From: Actinotalea subterranea | GTDB taxonomy: Bacteria > Actinomycetota > Actinomycetes > Actinomycetales > Cellulomonadaceae | Length of the DNA: 64,000 nt | NCBI RefSeq assembly: GCF_008364845.1 | Contig: NZ_VTTP01000002.1 | Coordinates: 372,001-436,000, forward strand | Reading direction: 5' to 3' | In this document: positions 47,312 through 55,160 of the stretch, piece after piece | Numbering within the stretch: position 1 is the first letter of the stretch | Layout of the letters: every line of letters begins with the position of its first letter | Notes under the pieces: generated by a model | The model's input: only the letters and a program-made list of their open reading frames with translations | Told to the model about the DNA's origin: nothing | Database searches by the model: none | Program-made: the position numbers and the translations under genes

Positions 47312-48346
47312 ATGGCATCCGCCCGCGTCACGCTTCCGCAGGTCGCGGCGCGCGCCGGCGTATCGCTCGGCTCCGCGTCCAGGGCCCTGAACGGGAACGG
47401 GGCGAGCCCCGCGATGGTCGCCCGGGTCCAGGCCGCGGCCCGCGAGCTCGGGTACCAGCCCGACGCGACCGGCCGGTCGCTGCGCCTGCGCCGCACCTTC
47501 CAGATCGCCTTCGCCGTCGCGGACATCGGCAACCCGGTGTACGTCGAGATGCTCACCGCCATCCAGGAGGTGGTCGCCGAGCGCGGCTACCGCCTCGTCG
47601 TCGCGACCACCGGGAGCACCACGGGCTCCACGATCGAGATGGTCCAGGGCCTGTCCTCGGGCCTCGTCGACGGCCTCGTCATCAGCCCCCTACGCGTCGA
47701 TGCCGCGCTCGTGACCGAGCTCCGGGCCGCGTCGATGCCCGTCGTCGTCATCGGTCGCACGCTCGCGGGCGAGGCGTTCGACGCCGTCTCGACGGACTCG
47801 GCGCGCGGCATCGGCCAGGCCGTGGCCCATGTGCTCGGCCTGGGGCGTCGGCGCCTCGGGTTCCTCAACGGCCCCCTGGACACCACCCCCGGTGAGGCCC
47901 GTCAGCGCGGGTTCGACCTCGCCGTGGGCCGCGAGGACTACCCGGGAGACTCCGTCGACTCCGAGGTCGCCGAGGACTTCACGGTCACCGCCGGGCTCGT
48001 CGGCGCACGCGCGCTGCTCGCACGCAACCTCGCGCGCGGTGCGGGCCTCGACGCGATCGTCGCGGCGAACGACCTGCTCGCCATCGGCGCGATCAAGGCG
48101 GCCCGCGAGCTCGGGCTGCGTGTGCCGCAGGACGTCGCTGTCACCGGCATGGACGACACGGAGATCGGCAAGGTGTTCGCGCCCACCCTCACGAGCGTGT
48201 CCCTGCGCTCGAGCGAACGCGGCCGCGCGGCGGCGGAGCTGCTGCTCTCGCGCCTCGAGGAGCCGGGCAGAGATGCGCGGCGGGTCTTCGTCGAACCCGC
48301 GCTCGAGGTCCGTGAGTCGACGCTCGACGCCGGAGGTGCCGCATGA
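47312..48346 (+). CDS. LacI-family transcriptional repressor
   Basis: A 344-residue regulator. The N-terminal helix-turn-helix (VTLPQVAARAGVSLGSASRA) and hinge (YQPDATGRSLRL) are followed by a periplasmic-binding-like ligand domain (IAFAVADIGNPVYVEM, DAIVAANDLLAIGAIKAA, VAVTGMDDTEIG). It has GAGGGGA before ATG 47312. The palindrome at 47254-47267 is its presumed operator. It overlaps the first permease (ATGA) and therefore belongs to the operon it controls. Ligand unknown. Confidence 0.93.
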   Translation: MASARVTLPQVAARAGVSLGSASRALNGNGASPAMVARVQAAARELGYQPDATGRSLRLRRTFQIAFAVADIGNPVYVEMLTAIQEVVAERGYRLVVATTGSTTGSTIEMVQGLSSGLVDGLVISPLRVDAALVTELRAASMPVVVIGRTLAGEAFDAVSTDSARGIGQAVAHVLGLGRRRLGFLNGPLDTTPGEARQRGFDLAVGREDYPGDSVDSEVAEDFTVTAGLVGARALLARNLARGAGLDAIVAANDLLAIGAIKAARELGLRVPQDVAVTGMDDTEIGKVFAPTLTSVSLRSSERGRAAAELLLSRLEEPGRDARRVFVEPALEVRESTLDAGGAA

Positions 48347-49311
48347 CCGCCACGAGCCTGACCAGGCCTGCCAGCACCGGCGGTGGCCGCGGGAGACGGC
48401 CCGGCCGGAGCGGTGCGCGCAGCATGGGCGGGGTCGGCCGCGCCAAGCGTCGCGAGGCGATCGCCCTCGTCGTGCCGTCCCTCCTGCCCGTGCTGCTGCT
48501 CAGCGTCGCCCCGCTGCTCGTCGGCGTCCTGCTCGCGTTCACCGACGCCCGCCTGGTCCGTCGGCCCGAGTACGAGGTCGTCGGCCTGGAGAACTTCCAG
48601 CGTCTGCTGGACAACGGCTTCTTCTGGGACTCGTTCCGCATCGGGATGGTCTGGGCCGTGTCCGTGACGGTGCTCCAGCTGCTGGCGGGCATGGGGCTCG
48701 CGCTCCTTCTCAACGCCGACCTGCGGCTCCAGGGGCTGACCCGTGTCCTCGCGCTCATCCCGTGGGCGATGCCGCCCGTGGTCGTGGCGATCATGTGGCG
48801 GATGATCTACTCGCCCAACGCCGGGCCCCTCAACGCGGCGCTGGGCGGGCTCGGGCTGCCCGACGACATCAACTGGCTCGCCGACTTCTCGACCGCGTTA
48901 CCGGCCGTCGTCGTCGTGGGCGTCTGGGTCGGGATGCCGCAGACGACCGTGACACTCCTCGCAGGCCTCCAGCAGATCCCTGGCGAGCTCAACGAGGCGG
49001 CGTCCGTGGACGGCGCGAACGCGTGGCGCCGCTTCACCGCGGTCACGCTCCCGTCGCTGCGCCCCATCGTCACGTCGATCACGTCGCTCAACTTCATCTG
49101 GAACTTCAACTCGTTCAGCCTCGTGTACGTCCTGACCGAGGGCGGCCCGGGCGGCAAGACGATGCTGCCGATGCTGTTCACATACCTCGAGGCGTTCAAG
49201 AACCGCAACATCGGGTACGCCGCGGCGATGGGCGTCGTCCTCGTCGTCGTCGTCGTCCTGCTGCTCTCGGCCTACCTCTGGTCGCAGTTCCGTGCCGAGA
49301 AGGAGCGCTGA
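48343..49311 (+). CDS. Sugar ABC transporter permease, MalF-type
   Basis: A 322-residue inner-membrane protein. After a basic, disordered N terminus (about 40 residues), six hydrophobic segments follow. The EAA loop contacting the ATPase is ELNEAASVDGANAWRRFTAV near residue 215. ATG 48343 overlaps the LacI stop. It pairs with the next permease. No ATPase gene is present in the operon, so a shared MsiK-type ATPase encoded elsewhere is expected, as is common in actinobacteria. Confidence 0.92.
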   Translation: MTATSLTRPASTGGGRGRRPGRSGARSMGGVGRAKRREAIALVVPSLLPVLLLSVAPLLVGVLLAFTDARLVRRPEYEVVGLENFQRLLDNGFFWDSFRIGMVWAVSVTVLQLLAGMGLALLLNADLRLQGLTRVLALIPWAMPPVVVAIMWRMIYSPNAGPLNAALGGLGLPDDINWLADFSTALPAVVVVGVWVGMPQTTVTLLAGLQQIPGELNEAASVDGANAWRRFTAVTLPSLRPIVTSITSLNFIWNFNSFSLVYVLTEGGPGGKTMLPMLFTYLEAFKNRNIGYAAAMGVVLVVVVVLLLSAYLWSQFRAEKER

Positions 49312-49312
49312 C

Positions 49313-50140
49313 GTGCGAGTCCTCGTCAAGCCGGCCCAGTACCTCGCCCTGGCGGCCTACATCGTGTTCCTCGGCTTCCCGCTCCTGTGGCTGGTGTCCG
49401 CCTCGTTCAAGTCGTCCGCCGAGCTGAACTCGCTCACGGTCAACCTGATCCCGCAGGACTGGCGGTGGGAGAACTTCAGCGAGGCGCTCGAGCGGCAGGG
49501 CCTGGTGCGGTCGGCCGCGAACTCGATCGTCGTCGCGCTCGTCTCGACCGCCCTCGTCATCCTCATCGCACTGCCCGCCGCCTACGCGCTCGCGCGGTTC
49601 CGGGGCCTGCTGCGCACCGTGGGGACGGGCTGGATCCTCGTCAGCCAGGTGTTCCCGGTCATCCTGATCATCCTGCCGCTCTTCCTCATCCTGCGGACGA
49701 TCGGCCTGACGGACAGCCTCGTGGGCCTCACCCTCGTGCACGCCACGTACACGCTGCCCTTCGCGCTCTGGATGCTCCAGGGGTACGTCACGGCGATCCC
49801 GACCGAGCTCGAGGAGGCCGGGGCGATGGACGGCGCCGGGCGCACCCGGGTGCTGCGCGAGATCGTCTTCCCCCTGCTCATGCCCGGGATCGTCGCGACC
49901 GCGATGTTCTCGTTCGTGTCCTCCTGGAACGAGTTCTTCTTCGCCCTCGTGCTCCTCCAGTCGCCCGACAACTACACCCTGCCCATCACGCTCAAGATGT
50001 TCATCGGCGGTGAGGGCAAGGTCGCCCTCGGGCCCCTCGCCGCGGGCTCCGTGCTCGCAGCCATCCCCAGCATCGTCTTCTTCTCCTTCATGCAGAAGAA
50101 GCTCACCGGCGGCCTCCTCTCCGGCGCCGTCAAAGGTTGA
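49313..50140 (+). CDS. Sugar ABC transporter permease, MalG-type
   Basis: A 275-residue inner-membrane protein with six hydrophobic segments and the EAA motif ELEEAGAMDGAGRTRVLREI near residue 165. GTG 49313 lies 1 nt after the MalF-type stop, with AAGGAGC just upstream. C-terminal end QKKLTGGLLSGAVKG is typical of MalG-type sugar permeases. It forms the channel with the preceding protein. Confidence 0.93.
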   Translation: MRVLVKPAQYLALAAYIVFLGFPLLWLVSASFKSSAELNSLTVNLIPQDWRWENFSEALERQGLVRSAANSIVVALVSTALVILIALPAAYALARFRGLLRTVGTGWILVSQVFPVILIILPLFLILRTIGLTDSLVGLTLVHATYTLPFALWMLQGYVTAIPTELEEAGAMDGAGRTRVLREIVFPLLMPGIVATAMFSFVSSWNEFFFALVLLQSPDNYTLPITLKMFIGGEGKVALGPLAAGSVLAAIPSIVFFSFMQKKLTGGLLSGAVKG

Positions 50141-50168
50141 ACCGATCCCCTCGAAAGGCAGCCGAATC

Positions 50169-51467
50169 ATGCACAAGCGTGGCGCTTCCATCGCTGCAAG
50201 CCTCACGGCCGGCATCCTCCTGCTCACCGCATGCAGCGGGAGCGGCCAGGACGAGGGCGGGGAGGCGGTCGACGAGACCGCCGAGCCCGTCGAGCTGACC
50301 TTCCAGTCCCTCTCCGACCAGCCTGCGGCGATCGAGGCCACCGAGTCCATCGTCGCCGCCTGGAACGAGGCGAACCCCGACGTGCAGGTCGAGATCGTCC
50401 CGGCCGGCTGGGACGGCATCTACGACAAGCTCATCACCCAGTTCAACGGCGGAGCGGCGCCGGACATCATCCACTACGAGGCCGCGAGCATCGTCCCCTT
50501 CGCCGTCGACGGCTACCTCGCAGACCTGTCCGAGCACATGTCCGAGGACTTCGTGGCCGACGTGCCCGAGGGGATCATGGAGAGCGTGACCGTCGACGGC
50601 GAGGTCATCGCGTACCCGACCGAGCTCCAGTCCTACATGGTCTTCGCGAACAAGACGCTGCTGGACCAGGCAGGTGTCGAGATCCCGAGCGGCGAGACCA
50701 TGACGTGGGAGGAGCTGCGCGAGATCGCCCTGGCGACGACGACGGGCGGCACCTACGGCCTCGGCTGGGGCCTCAAGAGCCCGACCGCCGCGTTCATGAC
50801 GATGGCCCCCGCCTTCGGTGGCACCTTCTTCGAGGGCACGGGCGCCGACGCCGAGCTCACCGTGGGCGAGGGCGAGCTCGCGATCCCCGAGCTCGTGCGC
50901 GCGATGAGCACCGAGGACTCCTCGATCCTGCCCGTGAGCCTCACGCAGTCGGGCTCCGAGGTCCTCGCGTCCTTCTACGCCGGTGCGATCGCGATGACCA
51001 TCCAGGGCTCGTTCCAGGCCGCGAACATCGCGGCCGACGCGCCCGAGGGCTTCGACTGGGTCGTGCTCCCGCCGCTCGAGGGCCCGGACGGGGCCGGCCA
51101 GGCCGCGAACCCCCAGACGCTCTCGGTCAACATCGACTCCGAGCACGTGGAGGAGTCCGCGGAGTTCCTCAACTTCTTCACGCAGGCCGAGAACCTGGCC
51201 GCGCTCAACGAGGCCGACGCACTCATCCCCGCGTCGAGCTCGGCCCAGGAGCTCATGGCGAAGAACCTCGAGGGCGAGCCCGGCTGGGACGTCGTGCTCT
51301 CCTCAGGCCAGCACATGACGGACGCGCCGTACCTCTTCGTCGACGCGTACGCGCAGTGGAAGGACACCGTGGCGACGCCCGCGTTCCAGCGGTTCCTCGC
51401 CGGTGAGATCGACGCCGACGGGCTCGCCGAGGCGCTGCAGAGCGGTTGGGACGAGATCACCGCCTGA
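50169..51467 (+). CDS. Extracellular sugar-binding lipoprotein
   Basis: A 432-residue solute-binding protein of the carbohydrate class. A signal peptide with lipobox (ASLTAGILLLTAC, Cys near residue 22) anchors it to the outer membrane face. The mature part has typical elements (AAIEATESIVAAWNEANPDV, GGAAPDIIHYEA, YPTELQSYMVFANKTLL). GAAAGGCAG lies upstream of the ATG at 50169. It is followed by a strong hairpin. The ligand is not deducible. Confidence 0.94.
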   Translation: MHKRGASIAASLTAGILLLTACSGSGQDEGGEAVDETAEPVELTFQSLSDQPAAIEATESIVAAWNEANPDVQVEIVPAGWDGIYDKLITQFNGGAAPDIIHYEAASIVPFAVDGYLADLSEHMSEDFVADVPEGIMESVTVDGEVIAYPTELQSYMVFANKTLLDQAGVEIPSGETMTWEELREIALATTTGGTYGLGWGLKSPTAAFMTMAPAFGGTFFEGTGADAELTVGEGELAIPELVRAMSTEDSSILPVSLTQSGSEVLASFYAGAIAMTIQGSFQAANIAADAPEGFDWVVLPPLEGPDGAGQAANPQTLSVNIDSEHVEESAEFLNFFTQAENLAALNEADALIPASSSAQELMAKNLEGEPGWDVVLSSGQHMTDAPYLFVDAYAQWKDTVATPAFQRFLAGEIDADGLAEALQSGWDEITA

Positions 51468-51471
51468 CCCG

Positions 51472-51506
51472 CCGCGCGGGCCGGCCGAGCATGCCGGCCC
51501 GCGCGG
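51472..51506 (+). terminator. Hairpin after the binding-protein gene (partial terminator)
   Basis: Perfect 14-bp GC arms (51472-51485 and 51493-51506) close the loop CGAGCAT, 4 nt after the binding-protein stop and 57 nt before the next gene start. In ABC operons such a hairpin commonly keeps binding protein mRNA in excess over downstream genes; full termination cannot be excluded. Confidence 0.75.
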
Positions 51507-51562
51507 TCGCAGCAGGTGAGCAGGGATCTGGGACGAGCAGGACACGAGGCAGGGAGCGGGAC

Positions 51563-52729
51563 GTGAGCTGGTTGGCGGACAGGGCTGTCGCGGTCATCAC
51601 GGGTGCGGCCGTGGGCGACGCCCTCGGGGGCGCCACCGAGGGCTGGACGCCCGAGCAGATCGAGGAGCGGCACGGCGGCCGGGTGACCGGAATCGTGGGG
51701 CCGTTCCACGAGAACTGGCGCGATGCGCGACCGATCGCGCCGTACCACAAGGGCGACGGGCACATCACCGACGACACCCTCATGACGCGCGCGCTGGTCG
51801 AGGTCTACGCGGCGCGCCGCGCGCACCTCGACGCGTACGCGGTCGCCGAGGAGCTCGTGCCGCGGATGATCGGGGAGCCTCGGTGGATCCCCGAGCTCGA
51901 GGCGGACGCGCTCATCCTGCAACGCGTCTTCCTCGCCGAGAAGTGGCTCGTCGCCCGCCTGCACTACGGCCACGTCGACCCGCGCGAGGCCGGTGTCGGC
52001 AACATCGTCAACTGCGGCGCCGCGATGTACATGGCGCCCGTCGGGCTCGCCAACGCGGGTGACCCCTCAGCGGCGTACGCGGAGGCGATCGACGTCGCGG
52101 GGGCGCACCAGTCGAGCTACGGCCGGGAGGCTGCGGGCGTGTTCGCCGCGGCCGTCGCGGCCTGCGTCACCCCGGGCGCCGACGTCGCGTCCGTCCTGAC
52201 GGCGGCGACCGACGTCGCGCACGACGGCACGGCCGACGCGATCGCCGCCGTCGTCGCCGCCGTGCATGGCTGGGCTGCGCCTACGACCGACGAGCAGGAG
52301 CGCGAGCTCGCGCGGGCCGTCCGCGCGGCCGTCGCACCCTACGACTCGGTCGGGCCGGAGTACCGCAACATGTCGCGCGACGCCCGGCGCCCCTCGCGGA
52401 CCAAGGCGATCGAGGAGCTGCCCGTGGCGCTCGGCCTCCTCGCGGGCCACGGAGGTGACTTCCGCGGTGCCGTCCTCGCAGCCGTCAACTACGGCCGGGA
52501 CGCCGACTCGATCGCCGTCATGGCGGGCGCGCTCGCGGCGGGCATCGGCGGGGTCGACGTCGTGCCCACCGAGTGGCTCGACCCGATCGAGGCCGCGAGC
52601 CGGATGGACGTCCGGGCGACCGGGCGGCTCATGGGTGAGGTCGCGGGCGAGATCCTCGCCGACGACCGACGCCGGGCGCAGGCCCGGGCAGCGGCGCTCG
52701 CCGACCTCCTGGGAGGGGAGCAGGCGTGA
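51563..52729 (+). CDS. ADP-ribosylglycohydrolase family protein (1)
   Basis: A 388-residue all-helical DraG/ARH-type hydrolase with both dinuclear metal-binding motifs: HITDDTLMTRALVEV near residue 70 (T-D-D-T) and NYGRDADSIAVMAGALAAG near residue 310 (D-x-D-S). The N terminus VITGAAVGDALGGATEG is typical. Such enzymes cleave N- or O-ribosyl bonds. GTG 51563 start after AGGGAG. It is first in a tightly coupled block with a second homologue and a ribokinase, implying catabolism of a ribosylated compound rather than protein regulation (inference). Confidence 0.9.
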   Translation: MSWLADRAVAVITGAAVGDALGGATEGWTPEQIEERHGGRVTGIVGPFHENWRDARPIAPYHKGDGHITDDTLMTRALVEVYAARRAHLDAYAVAEELVPRMIGEPRWIPELEADALILQRVFLAEKWLVARLHYGHVDPREAGVGNIVNCGAAMYMAPVGLANAGDPSAAYAEAIDVAGAHQSSYGREAAGVFAAAVAACVTPGADVASVLTAATDVAHDGTADAIAAVVAAVHGWAAPTTDEQERELARAVRAAVAPYDSVGPEYRNMSRDARRPSRTKAIEELPVALGLLAGHGGDFRGAVLAAVNYGRDADSIAVMAGALAAGIGGVDVVPTEWLDPIEAASRMDVRATGRLMGEVAGEILADDRRRAQARAAALADLLGGEQA

Positions 52730-54216
52730 GGCTCACGTGGGCCCAGCCCGAGGACCTCGTCGCGCACGAGCTCGTCCAGTCAGCCGCCGAGGGGCGTGAC
52801 GTCGCCGACGTCGCAGCCCGGTGGGAGGCTGCCGGGGGAGACCTCGTCCCCGCCGTGAGCGGCGCCAGCACGACGCCTGCGACGGCCGACCTGCGCGCGC
52901 TCGCACGTGAGCTCCTCGTCGAGCTCGACGGGCTCGCGCGCCCGGTGGACGCCGCAGAGCCCGACGAGTGGGACGCGATCGTCGCGCTCCTGCCTCCCGA
53001 GCCGGCACTGCCTCGCCCCGCGGCCGACACCGGCGCACCCGCAGCGCGCGCGGAGCTCGAGGGGCGCGTGCGCGGCGCGTGGACGGGCCGCGCGGCGGGC
53101 TGCCTGCTCGGCAAGCCGGTCGAGAAGATCCCCAGGGCCGGGATCGAGGAGATCCTGCGCGCCGCGGGCCGCTGGCCGCTCGACCGCTACTTCACGGCCG
53201 TCGGCCTGCCCGACGACGTCGCCGCGCGGTGGCCGTGGAACCGGCGGAGCGCACCGACGTCGCTCGAGGAGAACATCGACGGGATGCCCGAGGACGACGA
53301 CCTCAACTACCCGCTGCTCGCGCTCGACCTGCTCGAGCGGCACGGCGCGTCGTTCACGTCCGACGACGTCGCGCAGCTGTGGATCGACGCACTGCCCGCG
53401 GGCCGCGTGTTCACGGCGGAGCGCGCCGCGTACCGGAACGTCCTCGACGCGCGGCCGGTCCCGCAGACCGCGACCTACCTCAACCCGTTCCGCGAGTGGA
53501 TCGGTGCGCTCATCCGCGCGGACGTGCACGGCTGGGTCAGGCCCGGCGACGTGCGTGGCGCGGCCCGGCTCGCGTACACCGACGCGCGCCTGAGCCACAC
53601 GCGCAACGGCGTCTACGGTGCCATGTGGGCCGCGGCGCTCTGCTCGGCGTCGCTCGTCTGCGACGACGTGGACGAGGTGCTCGACGCCGCCCACGCCGTG
53701 GTTCCGCCCGGCAGCCGCCTGGATGTGGCGATCCGCCTCGGACGCTCCGCGGCCCTCCAGGGCGACCTCACGCAGGGCCTCGACCTCCTCCATGCCGAGC
53801 TCGGTCACCTGCACTGGGTGCACGTGCTCAACAACGCCGCCGTGATCGCGTACGCGCTCGCACGCAGCGGCGGCGACCTCGGCACCGGCATCACCACCGC
53901 CGTGACCGCAGGGTGGGACACGGACTCCGCCGGCGCGACCGTCGGCTCGGTCCTCGGCGGGCTCGCCGGTGCGGACGGTGTGCCGGCGCGCTGGGCGGAC
54001 CCCATCCGCGGGCGCATCGCGACGACCCTGCCGGGCGGCGCGCAGCGCTCGATCGACGACCTCGTGCACCGCACGCTCGCCCTCCAGGCGGCGCTCCCGG
54101 CCGGGTCGGGCGCCCGCGGTGCGTCACCGGGCGTGCGTGCCGGGAGCGGGGCGGCCACGCAGGACCAGGCGGGCGCGGACCACGCCGCCGCGACGAGGAC
54201 GGGGGGCGGGCGATGA
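52726..54216 (+). CDS. ADP-ribosylglycohydrolase family protein (2), divergent
   Basis: A 496-residue protein. An N-terminal ~100-residue extension (rich in Ala, Asp, Glu) precedes an ARH-type domain starting at RVRGAWTGRAAGCLLGKPVE. The first metal motif is altered to PEDDDLNYPLLAL instead of T-D-D-T; the second is intact (AGWDTDSAGATVGSVLGGL). The C terminus ends in a disordered Ala/Gly/Thr tail. GTG 52726 overlaps the stop of homologue 1. It may act on a different bond or work with homologue 1. Confidence 0.86.
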   Translation: MRLTWAQPEDLVAHELVQSAAEGRDVADVAARWEAAGGDLVPAVSGASTTPATADLRALARELLVELDGLARPVDAAEPDEWDAIVALLPPEPALPRPAADTGAPAARAELEGRVRGAWTGRAAGCLLGKPVEKIPRAGIEEILRAAGRWPLDRYFTAVGLPDDVAARWPWNRRSAPTSLEENIDGMPEDDDLNYPLLALDLLERHGASFTSDDVAQLWIDALPAGRVFTAERAAYRNVLDARPVPQTATYLNPFREWIGALIRADVHGWVRPGDVRGAARLAYTDARLSHTRNGVYGAMWAAALCSASLVCDDVDEVLDAAHAVVPPGSRLDVAIRLGRSAALQGDLTQGLDLLHAELGHLHWVHVLNNAAVIAYALARSGGDLGTGITTAVTAGWDTDSAGATVGSVLGGLAGADGVPARWADPIRGRIATTLPGGAQRSIDDLVHRTLALQAALPAGSGARGASPGVRAGSGAATQDQAGADHAAATRTGGGR

Positions 54217-55160
54217 GCGGCGAGGTCGTCGTGGTGGGCAGCGCCAACGTGGACCTCGTCGTCCCCGTCGAGCGCCACCCCGGTGCGGGTGAGACCGTCC
54301 TCGGGGGTGACCTCGTCCGCAGCCCGGGTGGCAAGGGCGCCAACCAGGCCGTCGCCGCCGCGCGTGCCGGCGGTGCGGGCACCACGTTCCTGGGCGCCGT
54401 CGGGCGGGACGACGCGGCGGCGCTGCTGCTCGCGTCGCTCGACGGTGCGGGCGTGCGCACGGACCTGGTCGCACGCGTGGGCGCCGCGACGGGAACCGCG
54501 CTCATCAGCGTCACGCCGGACGGGGAGAACGCGATCGTCGTCGCCCCGGGGGCGAACGCCCGGGCGACGCTCGACGCGGCCGGGGCCCGCGCCGTCGGGC
54601 AGGCCGACGTCGTGCTCGCCCAGCTCGAGATCCCGCTGCCGACGGTCGTCGCCGCGGCTCGCGCGCGCCGCCCGGGCGCCCGGTTCGTGCTCAACGCCGC
54701 ACCGTCGCGCACCCTGCCCGCGGAGCTGTGGTCCCAGGTCGACCTCCTCGTCGTCAACGAGCACGAGGCGCGGGACGTCGCCGAGACCGAGGGCACGCCC
54801 GCGGAGCTCGCGACCGCCCTGCTCGAGCGGGTGCCCGCGGTCGTCGTGACCCTCGGCTCCCACGGGTGCCTCGTCGCCGAACGCGGCCAGCCGCGGGTCG
54901 AGGTACCGGCCCTGCGCGTGACGGCCGTCGACACGACAGGTGCGGGTGACACGTTCTGCGGCGTCCTGGCGGCCTCGCTCGCGCGCGGGGAGAGCCTCGT
55001 CGACGCGGTGCGGCTCGCGAGCGCCGCGGGTGCGCTCGCGGTGACGACGCCGGGTGCGCAGGCAGCCGTCCCGTCGGCCGCGGCCACGCGTGAGCTGGCC
55101 CGCGCGATGGCGGGCGCCCCGCACGACCCGTCCGCCCGTGGCATGGGGGAGGGCGCGTGA
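54213..55160 (+). CDS. rbsK: Ribokinase (PfkB family)
   Basis: A 315-residue sugar kinase. N-terminal VVVGSANVDLVVPVERHP and GGKGANQAVAAAR, the middle NEHEARDV, and the C-terminal DTTGAGDTFCGVLAA (catalytic Asp in GAGD) are characteristic of ribokinases. The ATG at 54213 overlaps the preceding stop. It should phosphorylate the ribose (or a related pentose) released by the upstream glycohydrolases; true specificity is unproven. Confidence 0.9.
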   Translation: MSGEVVVVGSANVDLVVPVERHPGAGETVLGGDLVRSPGGKGANQAVAAARAGGAGTTFLGAVGRDDAAALLLASLDGAGVRTDLVARVGAATGTALISVTPDGENAIVVAPGANARATLDAAGARAVGQADVVLAQLEIPLPTVVAAARARRPGARFVLNAAPSRTLPAELWSQVDLLVVNEHEARDVAETEGTPAELATALLERVPAVVVTLGSHGCLVAERGQPRVEVPALRVTAVDTTGAGDTFCGVLAASLARGESLVDAVRLASAAGALAVTTPGAQAAVPSAAATRELARAMAGAPHDPSARGMGEGA

